64,000 nt of DNA from Paratinospora sagittata. Its lineage: Eukaryota; Streptophyta; Magnoliopsida; Ranunculales; Menispermaceae. Shown here in pieces: positions 1-10,384 of this stretch. Location: NCBI GenBank assembly GCA_035771175.1, contig CM069590.1, forward strand, positions 57,543,683-57,607,682. The letters run 5' to 3'. Numbering within the stretch: the first letter of the stretch is position 1; every line of letters begins with the position of its first letter. Under the pieces are notes generated by a model, which was not told the origin of the DNA, made no database searches, and saw only the letters and a list, made by a program, of their open reading frames with translations. The position numbers and the translations under genes are program-made.

Positions 1-343
1 TGCTTTCTTTGCTACCTTATGGATGTTATGGCTTGAACGCAATAACAGGATCTTTCACAACAATGTCAAAACGGAATTGCAATTGTGGGACACCATTAAA
101 ATTACGGCTTGTACTTGGGTTTATGTCTCCCCTCATTCTAAGGGTTACTCTTTATTAGACTGGTTGTTGAATTGGGACAATTGTATGTATGTTGGTAGGG
201 TCCATGTTGTTTAAGTTACCTTAGCGTTGACGTTTCCTCTTTTTGGTGTTTCATATCATCACCTCTGGTGATCCGGTCTGATGTATTTTCCTTCTTATGA
301 TTAATATATGTTCTAATTGTTTCTTCTAAAAAGAAAAAAAAAA
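1..343 (+). mobile_element. LINE (non-LTR retrotransposon) 3'-end fragment
   Basis: From base 2 the plus strand reads a short open stretch containing the pattern LWMLWLERNNRIF followed by a tryptophan-rich tail. This is the typical C-terminal end of the zinc-binding reverse-transcriptase region (zf-RVT) of plant LINEs. The stop is near 212. About 115 bp of 3' untranslated sequence follows, ending in an A-rich run at 328-343. The 5' part lies outside the window. The fragment sits in the intron just before the first visible exon of the transporter gene, in the same orientation. It cannot be active as seen. Confidence 0.75.
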
Positions 344-406
344 TTGCTTTCTCATTGGTACAATTGTACAAATTGTGAGACTTTTTATCTTCTTTTGTTT
401 CTGCAG

Positions 407-2742
407 GGTAAAAGTTCCGACTCCTTTCCAGTGGGGGCGCCCAACTTTTGAAGCCGGTGAGGCTTTTGCAGTGATGGCTGCTTCATTTGCATCGCTTATC
501 GAGGTTTGCTTATTGATTGCTATTTTTGATTTGTCTATTATCAAATAACTAATGTCATGCATTTTCAATCTTGATTTTATGAATTGACACTTAAATTTAG
601 TGATCGCTATTCTCTGCATTTGTTAAGATTCTTAAGAATGCACTGAGAAAAGAAAAGAGGGGAGGGGTTACGCAAATTGCCAATCATGCATGTTAATGTC
701 GTGCTTTTTTTTGTCAGGTGTTGCTATAGGTAAAATGGTTTGGGTATTTTTTTTTTAGACAAGTCCAAAAATTCTTTGTAAATGTTTATGATGTGTGTTT
801 AACACCTGCATATGTTCCTTTTTCAAGAAAAATAATGAGAATATGTTTTGAATCAATCTATTTTCTGGATTCATTTTCCTTCTTGTGCAGTCTACCGGGA
901 CATTTATTGCAATATCAAGATATGGGAGTGCTACACCTATACCACCCTCCGTCCTTAGTCGTGGTGTTGGCTGGCAGGTAAAAATGGATTCTGACATGAT
1001 TACCTTAACATGGCATGCATCTTTCTAGAGTCTCAATATATGCAACTCGATTTCTTATTTCATTGTTTTTTTTCCTTTTGAGTTGCAGGGGATAGGAATT
1101 TTACTGAATGGGATATTTGGCACGGTAACTGGTGCTGCAGCATCAGTGTAATGAACTTAAACTCTTTAAGATCTTTTACCATAGAGCTTTTTCCCCTTCC
1201 ACCATTCTGGTTTCGGTGCTTGGCTACAAATGTGAATCAAAACTGTGTTATGCACAATTACAACACGAGGGATTCTAGTAGTTTGTGTTTTGAACTCTTC
1301 TTTGCCGTCTTTAATATCTGATCCATTATATTTGGTTTGGAGAAAGCATATGCTAACAATCTTTACAACATTTGATAATTAGCATATACCATACATGATA
1401 ATTCTTTTTTTCTTTTTTTTCCTTTTTTTGTTTTTTGTGGACGATTTCACTGAAATCTTTCATGTATAATAGTGAAAATGCAGGTCTGCTGGCATTGACA
1501 CGAGTTGGGAGTCGAAGAGTCATTCAGATATCTGCTTTGTTTATGCTTTTCTTTTCCATCCTTGGTATGATATTCCACTTTTTCAAAAAAAAAAACAAAA
1601 ACCCTGCATTATTTTTGTTCTTTTCGTCTGGACTGATCAAGCTATCTGTTAATTTATTTATTTTTTAAATGCCATTGTGCTGGAAAATGCACTTTTGGTT
1701 TCTATTCTATTGCTCTTGAATTTTCATATTTGTATTTTGTTACGGGACTCTGAGCTTCTTGTAGTAATATATATCACTGTACAGGAAAGTTTGGAGCTCT
1801 CTTCGCATCCATACCTATCCCAATTGTTGCAGCTTTATATTGCATGTTATTTGCCTATGTGGGTATGTATATCTCTCATCATCCAAGAGTACTTCTGCAA
1901 ATTCCCGGTAATATGATACTAAGTATCATGTTTGGTTTTACCATTTTTTGAACACGTAATTGAATTGAAGGTATATATACCCAGGTCAATGAAACCATTT
2001 TGTAGCTAATTGGGATGAAAATAGACAGAAAACATAAAAAATAAACATTGTGGAGCAATCAACAGATGTTGCTTTTATTTGCCATTGCAACTGCCTCACT
2101 AGTCTAGTTTTCCAGACAAGAAGAAAATAAAAGCCTCTGGTTTTTGAAATCTTTGGCAACAACATGGATTGGTTCAGTGATGATGCATATAACTTTGTCT
2201 ATATATTTGATTATAATAAAGAGTATCTTGCAAAAACTGTTGAATTTTAATTGCATTCTACTGTCTTGCGCAGCCTCTGCAGGTCTTGGTTTACTTCAAT
2301 TCTGCAATCTAAACAGTTTCAGAACCAAATTCATTTTGGGCTTCTCTATCTTCATGGGACTTTCAGTGCCACAGTACTTCATCGAATATGCTGTAATTTC
2401 TGGCCACGGCCCTGTACACACTGGCTCCACATCAGTAAGAAGATATGAATTTTATCATTTGGTTCCTCGCATTGCTTGTATACTTCCTAGATTTTAAAGT
2501 CTGTTTATTACAATCACTTGCAGTTTAACAATATCGCGAATGTAATATTTTCGTCTCACGCTACTGTTGCTGCCATTGTCGCGTTCGTCCTGGATTGCAC
2601 GCTTCACCTTGGGGATCCTGCCATTAGAAGAGATAGAGGCTTCCCCTGGTGGGAGAAGTTCAGACATTTCAATAAAGAAACAAGTAGTGAAGAATTCTAC
2701 TCACTCCCGTTTGGGCTTAGCAAGTATTTCCCTTCAGTCTAG
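407..2742 (+). CDS. Nucleobase-ascorbate transporter (NAT/NCS2), 3' half
   Basis: Plasma-membrane permease of the nucleobase-ascorbate transporter family, moving purines, uracil or related solutes with protons. Exons: 407-503, 891-977, 1089-1147, 1473-1564, 1785-1862, 2274-2434 and 2524-2742. All have GT-AG borders and matching phases, giving 264 codons including the stop. The family is about 520-540 residues, so roughly the N-terminal half lies upstream of the window. The joined protein reads through PFQWGRPTFEAGEAFA and then ENAGLLALTR, which matches the NAT signature [QEP]NxGxxxxT[RKG]. Later come LLQFCNLNSFRTKFILGFS and the conserved C-terminal EEFYSLPFGLSKYFPSV. The substrate cannot be told from this part. 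It looks closest to the plant NAT1/2/3 group, by memory only. The LINE fragment lies in the preceding intron. No frameshift or internal stop is seen. Confidence 0.93.
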
Positions 2743-2902
2743 CTGGAGCGTATATATAATTCTACTCCATATAGCTCTGACGATTTCTGTTTATCCTGTG
2801 TTTTGCTCTACAGTACTTATGTAATTATTTCCATGCAATTATTTCCATGACCTTCATGACTATCACTATTGAACACTTCATTAATGATAGGTTGATTAAC
2901 AA

Positions 2903-3243
2903 GGGGCGTAGCTATTCATGGGCTAACTTGGGCGGTAGCCCAGGTAAGTTTTGTATAAATATCTTACTCGTCGTTATGTGTGCTATTATCTCACTTTAGC
3001 CCAATTGGTAGAGTGACCTTGATGGGAATTTTAGGTCATGGGTTCCATACCAGCAATTCAACTTTTTTCTTTTATTCTCCGTACACAAGAGCTTTTCCAA
3101 CTTATCATGATTTGCAACTCCAAATCATAGTTTTAAGTCAACGTTCAAATCATCCAAAACCTCCTGTAACTCTCATCGTATCGTCGAGATTTTAAAAAAA
3201 AATATTTTTAGCCCACCCGAAAGAAAAATATTAGCTACGCCCC
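2903..3243. mobile_element. Short TIR element with tRNA-like A and B boxes
   Basis: A perfect 12-bp terminal inverted repeat, GGGGCGTAGCTA at 2903-2914 and its complement at 3232-3243, bounds a 341-bp non-coding element just past the transporter stop codon. Subterminal GGGCTAACTTGGGCGG and GCCCACCC motifs extend the symmetry. Inside, TAGCCCAATTGG (2997-3008) resembles a tRNA A box, and GGTTCCATACC (3041-3051) resembles a B box at tRNA-like spacing. It may be a MITE that captured a SINE head. No perfect target duplication is visible; both flanks have TTAA-like sequence. Confidence 0.6.
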
Positions 3244-3245
3244 TG

Positions 3246-3441
3246 GGTTAATATATGTATTGTTGGACATCGACTTATCATCTATAGATCTTGAATTCAA
3301 TAATTTATAACATGGTATTAGTTTTGTATAAAGACTTGTGTTCAAGTTTCTTTGTTTGCATTTGCATGTTTATAACATGGTATTAGAGCCGTAGTTTTGT
3401 ATAAAGACTTATGTTCAAGTTTCTTTGTTTGCATTTGCATG
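3246..3441 (+). repeat. LTR-end-like repeat with a tandem duplication
   Basis: Two adjacent units (about 3304-3368 and 3369-3441) share TTATAACATGGTATTAG, then TTTTGTATAAAGACTT, then TTCAAGTTTCTTTGTTTGC. The second unit carries TGGTATTAGAGCC, close to the TGGTATCAGAGCC primer-binding site of plant copia elements. The preceding TGTATTGTTGGACATC and TTGAATTCAA text recurs near 32,770-32,850. This fits a decayed LTR end or TRIM element. No coding capacity is present. Confidence 0.45.
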
Positions 3442-5418
3442 TTTCTCCATTTGGTGCAAATACTGGAATCTGTCTCCTCTCTCTTGTTTTTTTGTCTCTC
3501 TCTACGTGTAGGATGTGGCCTCTGCTTCACTACTATATTCACATTTAACACCAAATTATCACAGTTCTCATTCTATATTACAAAATTACGGAGTACTTCT
3601 TGTTGAGTTGTATAATTAGAAACACATGCTAGCTCTTCAAGTGTGTCGTAGTTCGTTAGCTCTGGAGAATCTAAGAACGGGCCTACCATTGCAAAACAAA
3701 ACTTGGTATGAGACGCTTGCAAAATTTACTTGGGTTGTTGGATACGTGGGGCAGAGATTCAGGTCTACTGCCAAATTGCCTATCAGAGACGACAAGGACC
3801 ACCACTACTAGTCTTGGGGGGGGGGGGGGGGGGACAAGGTCATTCTCTTTCTACACATGCTTGGCTGCATGTACTTTTGCAAGATAAAGGGTGCTTTGCT
3901 TCTTTGCTTGGTGAAAGCAAAGCAGTGAATCAATCAACTTTTGCTTCCGAGCTTTAGAATCTGTCAGCTCCATTATTGCATTAAAAGTTTGATCAAAAGC
4001 AGCGCACTATTGCCCTGCAGAAAGAGGGAGAAAACTGGTACGTGGGTTCAGTGCTCTGGTCCCAATTTGTTGCATATTACCACGTTAAATCATTCTCCTC
4101 ATTTCTTAATAATTGATTACATGCATGCTTCAGTGGATCTTTTTCTTTTTCTACCCTTCTTGAAGGAGAATTTTATTGATAATGGTATAGTACCATATAT
4201 ATCCGATAAATAAAATACGTGAACCTGGTAGTCATCAGGGGGCCATTAATGTCAATTGATTGCAGAGATTTGTTGAAAATTCTTAAGATGCATTGCAAAT
4301 CAATTTTGCACATGGGCCGGCTAAATTGAATTGCAAAAAGTGCTAGAGAAATCTTGAGTATTTGCATTCCTAACATGGCATATTTTGGTCTTACTTGCGC
4401 TGCAACCTAGTTCTACCATGAAGCTGATTGCCTTTCCTAACCATTTTTTTTTCGGTTCAATGGCAAAACCTGGCCACTAAGGCCTACAAACTTTCCTAAC
4501 CATTTACCAACACTAAAGCTGAAACTCAAACAAATTGAAATTCCATATGGAGCTTTGAGTTTTCAATTTAAGTAAATAGTCATAAACTAAATCAACTCGC
4601 ATGCAATATTTTCTGCATATAGAACGAATCGGCCTTGGAAAATATACACTGAACTAATCATAAGGACGACCGTAAAAATGAATAGATTCAATTCAGTTTG
4701 ATCAAATTTGCCTTTACCCACCCACCATTATTCTGCTACCCTCTTCTTTTAGTGCAGTACTTGCGGTTTCTGCAACCACCATGTTCTCATGTCTTGAAAA
4801 CTTATTCTAACATCTTTCTGAAGGCTTTTAAATGCTTCTTTCAGAACTAGATTCATTTTGTACAAATACAAGGGAAAGGGACATCCCCACGTTCACTAAA
4901 ATGCTAGTGTAACCCGAAGGGCTGAAACTCTCGTATAACTAATGGAAGTTTATGCAGGTTGTGGTGGTTTGAGGTTTTTACTTACATTCTATATTCTATG
5001 AGTGATTTCCAATAATAAGCACAACAATGCTTAACATGATGTTAATAACTAATAAGCATATTAGTAAGATGTAAAATATTCCTTGATTCAGCCCAATTAC
5101 CTAAAGCAATTTGTGAGGAACATAGAGGAGCTGATCCGTGAATGATTGCGATTCTTGCAAATGGGTACTCTCTTGATTTGTTGTGATCAATGATGGGCAT
5201 TCACCAAAGTGTAGACCTGCCCTAGCTAAGTTTGAAAACGTCTATCAAAAACAAAAAAAAACAAAAAAAGAAGAAATAAAAAGGAAAAAAAGAAAAGTGC
5301 AATGAAACATAAGAGAGGAAAAAGAGTAGCAAAAGGGGGGATTGGTTGTTTGTTTTATTCGCCGAACAGGGGGACAGCGCTGGGGAATGAGTGAGGACAG
5401 TGTCATTTCGGGCGCCGT
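3442..5418. other. Intergenic, no gene recognised
   Basis: This 2-kb AT-rich stretch between the transporter and the PADRE gene has no ORF with recognisable homology. The one striking feature is an uninterrupted run of 18 G at 3816-3833. Purine-rich A-tracts occur at 5240-5340, just beyond the PADRE stop codon, where its 3' UTR should lie. Confidence 0.6.
3816..3833 (+). repeat. G homopolymer, 18 bp
   Basis: Eighteen consecutive G residues in an AT-rich setting. Such a run can form a G-quadruplex and is also a frequent site of sequencing length error. Confidence 0.9.
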
Positions 5419-7598
5419 TCAACTCCCTATCTCTGAAATGCTCTGTAAGGCTGGCCTCCATTGCCCCGCTTGATAATGTTGGTGCCTACCCACTACCACC
5501 CTGCTGCTGCTATTGCTACTGCCACTGCTTCCCAGTTGGTGAACCTCCAGCTCCAACTGCAACATAAACGACCCACAAATGGCAGGTGCAAAACCAAGTC
5601 ATCACCATTAGAAATTCTTATAAAAAAAAAAAACAGAGAGAGAAAGATTCATACAATATATTCATAAAAAAAATTAAGACAAAAGCACTAAAATGACTGA
5701 TATATAGAGTGGTGCCCTGTCTCATTCAGAGGGCGCTAGGGAAATTGCCTTACAACTATCATATGTCTGGAACTTTCAGGGGTACGACGAGATTCCTAGA
5801 CAGTGGGCACCCTAATTGAAAGAACGATAAGGAGAATGCAATAGAATTGATTGATTAAGCATTAACAACAATGAAAAAAAAACCAAAAAATAAAAGAACA
5901 GACACAACATTACTCCTCCAAGAAGAGGTCAAATAACATTGGTTGATTAAATTTAAATAAGCTTACAGTCTTTCTCCACTAAGAGACGACGTCCTTGCTG
6001 TTACCCAATTATCCATCACGAAAGATGGTGTGTATCAGCAGAAAGTCCGGATCAATCATTCATTTTCACAGATTATCTCTTTAATACGATCTAAGTTAGC
6101 TTAGACTCATTTCTCGCAATTTTTTTTTTTAAAAAGGTCAAAGTAACCTCAGTTGTCCCATCAGTGCCAGGCTCCCAGCTCTGCATTTGTTAGACCGAAA
6201 TCGCTTAAAATCAACCGCAGTCAATTTTGTCAGCCTTAAAATAGTTACCATTGACAATCTTTGAGATCAAAGGAGGTCTCCAAAATCATCGTTGTAGTTC
6301 TCATGTACCTACCACTTGCGTGGGGCCGACATTATATCTTTGTCACCGTAATGGGTCAAAAAGAATGGGAACCACGGCGTGACTGAAAACAGTAGATCCT
6401 AATAGTGAAGAGGATATAAAAGATGGATTGATTTTCTATTAAACATGGATGATAAACCACTAGAACCACAAAAATTATCAAGTTGATACGGCCATAGCAA
6501 GGCTGTGAAACTGACTGTTGTTCAAGATTGGCCACGTCACCTCTCATTTAGAATCATGAAGCAAGTAATCAACAACGTCAGACTCCAGCTAAGGCCATAA
6601 AATAAGAGCTCCCACGACTTTTGCCATCTGAACGAAAATGTCCAGCGGCTAACTATCAATCCAGATCTGTATTTTCATTTCCCCACGGATAATGTAAACT
6701 CAAGCGTCAAGATGCACACACACACACATTAAAAAAAAAAAAAAAAATGGCGCCTTAACGGTACATAAACTCAGAGAGACCCTTCACGAGACAGAGGTTA
6801 TTCAATTATTGCGCGGGCTGAAGAGGTTCGAATAGATTGTAACCTCTAAGTCTCTACGCGGGAACAAGTAATGACAAAACAGACAAAAAAAAAAGGGTTG
6901 GACCACGCCTTTGTCCTTGAGGAATAGAACAAAGAAGACGGAAAACTTATTCCCGAGACCCACACACTTCTTATTCCTAGTATCCTATTTCTCAAGCCCT
7001 CAATAAAACTTCACCTCCAAGAAAACATCCTACAATATCCCGCAGCAATTTCGTTTCAATAATTAACTAAAGAGAGACACTGATTCCTTACCTTAACAGA
7101 ACTCGACGTCTTCGAATCGGACGACGACGACGACTTAGAATGTGCTCTGTCCTTCTGCTTCTCTGCCACACTGTTCAATCCTTTCTCCTTAAGCAACCTC
7201 CCTAGCTTAACGTTTTTCTTAGCAGCGAACTCCTTCAACACCTCTGCAACAAATTATCGAAGTCAAACACAGAAAAATAAGGCCAAAAATATATATATAT
7301 AAATAAATGAATACGCAAGAATAACAACGATTGGCGCGAACATCGAACCTTCGAAGCTGATAAGGCGATAAACCTGGCCAATATGTAGTGTATCATCCGG
7401 TCGAAGAAGTTTAAGTTGTTTTAATGGCGTACCGTCCTCGGCCTTGGCCGTAGGAGATGTGACAACCAGCGCGACGTAGTTACCTGGATTTGAATCCATA
7501 ACCTCATTGGCGCTCACCGACCAGTAGATCCTCTCTACCTTGCTCCCAGGATGTATTATAACCACGGTCGCCGCTTCCGCAGCCTGACAGTTCCCCAT
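5419..7598 (-). CDS. PADRE/DUF4228 domain protein
   Basis: Plant-specific PADRE (DUF4228) family, whose members are often induced by pathogens or abiotic stress; the biochemical role is unknown. Exons on the minus strand: 7598-7349, 7243-7092 and 5556-5419, giving 179 residues plus stop, with phases 1 then 0. The start MGNCQAAEAATVVIIHPGSK is the classic family N-terminus; Gly2 and Cys4 suggest N-myristoylation and possible palmitoylation. GQVYRLISFE closes the beta-rich part. Exon 2 gives a Lys/Ser-rich middle (KNVKLGRLLKEKG, then a serine run). Exon 3 ends QWRPALQSISEIGS, matching the conserved C-terminal W-x-P-x-L-x-S-I-S-E motif, which confirms the distant third exon. The last intron is 1,535 bp. 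A TATA box lies about 1 kb upstream, so the 5' UTR is long and probably spliced. Confidence 0.88.
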
Positions 7599-8602
7599 AT
7601 CCTTCTCTGTAAGCTAGATCTAATCGTTCGTCCAACGATAACTCTTGAGTTCTCTTCTACTTCTTCTTCTTCTTCTTTCTCACTAGAAATTTGCAGAAAC
7701 TTTCTTACCACCTCAGACAGCCTTAACCCTAACAACAGATCAGCTTTCACGAGAAACCGATCGTCCTCTTTTAAAGCTTTTTAAGTCAGAAAGTTCTTTC
7801 GAAGATTTCCTCTGTCTTCAACTGTAACGCTGCAGACTAGGCTCATGTACAGTTTCTCCCAGAGGTTATGCCATTTACTTTCTTAAGTTCCGATATTTCA
7901 GATGCATTACTCGTCATTAATGAGACACCGGTTCTCCCTTAGTCTGTCTTAAAATCTCTTCAATTCACCGACGTAGGCCGTGATAATTCTTCGACCGTCC
8001 GAGACGTGAACAACCTTAGTATCTGTATTGCGGTACTTTCAACACACTTTAATCAAACGAAAACTACAGAATTTTTTCAAAACGGACACAATTCCCGCTC
8101 TTGCACCACCTACAACAAACTTCAAAAAACCTCTAGATCTTCAGCGAAAAACACGTACGGCACACAAAACCTGCATCACGTTGAACTTCAACTTCCGCTC
8201 AAAAGATCTAACAATTACAAACAGTAAAAAGAATTAGATCGCACTCACTTAAACCACCAGATTCCGCTCTAGCTACTCAAACGACAGTGTCTGATATTCA
8301 ATTTCACCAGAATCAGAAACACAAATAGAAAAAAAAAAAAACAACGACGACTATTTCTGAAGAACAGATGAGAAGAAAGCTTATCAACAAATCTCGGTCA
8401 GCCAGCTCGATCGCTCCAAGCAAAATGTGAACGCAGTAAGAACAAAAAAACAAGTTGGATCTGCCAACAACCTGAGCGTTAGCAGGGCGTCGTTGGAACA
8501 GAGACAGTGAGGGGAGGGAAGCCGTGGGGCCTTCTAGCATTCAATTCTCCCCCGAACAAATGTATTGTTCAAGCCATTCGTTTGATTACCTTCAGTTTCG
8601 CG
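7599..8602 (-). promoter_or_regulatory. 5' leader region of the PADRE gene
   Basis: The stretch between the PADRE start codon and its TATA box reads on the minus strand as CT/GA-rich leader DNA without a longer coding frame. It includes GAA/TTC-type trinucleotide repeats at 7658-7680. A 5' UTR intron is likely given the length, but I could not fix its borders. Confidence 0.4.
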
Positions 8603-8611
8603 CTTTATATA
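8603..8611 (-). promoter_or_regulatory. TATA box of the PADRE gene
   Basis: The minus strand reads TATATAAAG here, a consensus plant TATA box. It predicts transcription start near 8,575, about 975 bp before the start codon. This is inferred from sequence only. Confidence 0.5.
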
Positions 8612-9991
8612 TACTCGAAAGTAAACCCTTAACCCAACTTCTGGGTTAGTGTGCTTTACTGTGGTTAGTTTTGCAACCACTAGGGCCATTCGGCTGAAGA
8701 GCCGATTGTACTATGACGTGGATCACGAGGTCTCGGTGGGCCCACCTACAACACTGGGTGAAGTTAAGTAGCAGTAGTTCCTGTTTTCCTTCTTGTTGAA
8801 TTCCATGTGTTTGTGTTTCTTCTTCTTCAACGCGTGGTATGGCACGTGTTTTCCCAATTCACACGTTTTTTGGTGCAATGAATTGCCTTAAAAAGGGTTA
8901 TGTAATTAATTAACTAAATTTTTTGTGAGACAGGTTTGTGGCCAATCAAGCGGTTCATTTATTTTTCATCATATTGGATCAATTGGGTTTCAAGGAAAAA
9001 TGATTATGGAAATCATTTATCATGAGATGAGCAATTTATTTTATTTTTTTTGCTTTATTTTAAACTAGTATTTATACACGTGTACTATACGTAATTTTTA
9101 TTAAAAAATAAATATATATATTTTATCTTTTGACATAATTAAAATAACTAAAATTATTCAAAAATATGGACGAAGTCAATTAAAAATAAAACTTAGAACT
9201 TAATATTATAAATTAGAAAAAAAAATAAAAAAAAACCTAAAATATAAGGTGTAAAAAAAAACTGAAAATCAATTAATTAAAAAATTACTACGTTAACCCC
9301 ATTAATAATAAAATTATTTTTTTAAAATTAAATAAGATCAATTTTTTAAGAGTATTTTAGATGAAAAAAAGGTTTTACCGTCAACTAAAATAAAATAATA
9401 TAAATTTTATTTTTAATTTTATTTTTAAGTAGAAATAACGAGCCCAAAGCCTACACATGTCCCTCCCATGAGGTATTAGGTCCATTTAGACCCATTAGTT
9501 CCCACACCAACGAATCAATCAAATGGTTTTTTAGAATGCCCCGTCCGCCCAAGTGTCTTTCATGTAGGGCCACCTCATAGTGGTCCGACAAGACCCATGG
9601 GATTTTTGGTATTTTCCATATATGTGACTCCGTACTTCTTCTTCTTTCCGAACCAACGATTGTGTTGTGTTACATTCAAATTTTGCTTGTCCATTTAATT
9701 ATAACTCATTGGATGGAAACATGTTTTAGTAAATGTAATTCAATGCAACTCGTTTTGTTTAAAGCATACGAAGAAATTTGATTTAATATTATTAAAAAAG
9801 GGCAGTATGGTATGTGAAGGTCTCGCTTATGTAAAGTCCTGAAAAAGGATTAGAATACATTTGAGTCTATTACATGTAACCTTATTTTGCTTTGTAAGAC
9901 GTATTTTTAACTTGAATTCATGCCACATGATCACACAGATAACAACTCTAAACATTGCTCTTGGCCCCCTTCTTAATTTAGTATATACATG
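8612..9991. other. AT-rich intergenic, no gene seen
   Basis: Beyond the PADRE promoter the DNA becomes very AT-rich, especially 9,040-9,430, with A and T tracts and no ORF worth calling. No repeat with clear ends was recognised. Confidence 0.6.
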
Positions 9992-10001
9992 GTACACAAT
10001 T

Positions 10002-10374
10002 AGAGGCGTCGTCGGTTCGATTTAGGTCAGTTTAGGTTGGTTTAGTGCTCAAATCGAAACTGAATTGAATGAAGTTGATTTAATTCGGTTTGGATTAATT
10101 AGTTTAAACATTTAATCTATATTAATATTTATTTTAAATAAAAAGTAATAAACATATTTTACCATTAAGAACTACACTAATAATTATCTAACAAGTAAAT
10201 ATTATAATATATTTTATATAAATTATAATTTTAACTTTAACTAGTTCCGTTCGAATTAGTATGATTTTTAAAATTTTAATCCAGAATTCGAACTGAATAT
10301 GTTAAAAATTGAACCAATTTAAATATATTGATTTTATTCGATTTTACTATTTTAGTCAAACTATTAACACCTCT
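10002..10374. mobile_element. MITE with 10-bp target site duplication
   Basis: The 373-bp element starts AGAGGCGT and ends ACACCTCT, an 8-bp inverted repeat with one mismatch. It is flanked on both sides by GTACACAATT (9992-10001 and 10375-10384), a perfect 10-bp direct repeat. The interior is rich in GGTTCGATTTAGG- and AATTCGGTTTGG-like motifs typical of small plant DNA-transposon derivatives, and it is non-coding. The 10-bp duplication fits a Mutator-type non-autonomous element better than hAT (8 bp). Confidence 0.75.
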
Positions 10375-10384
10375 GTACACAATT

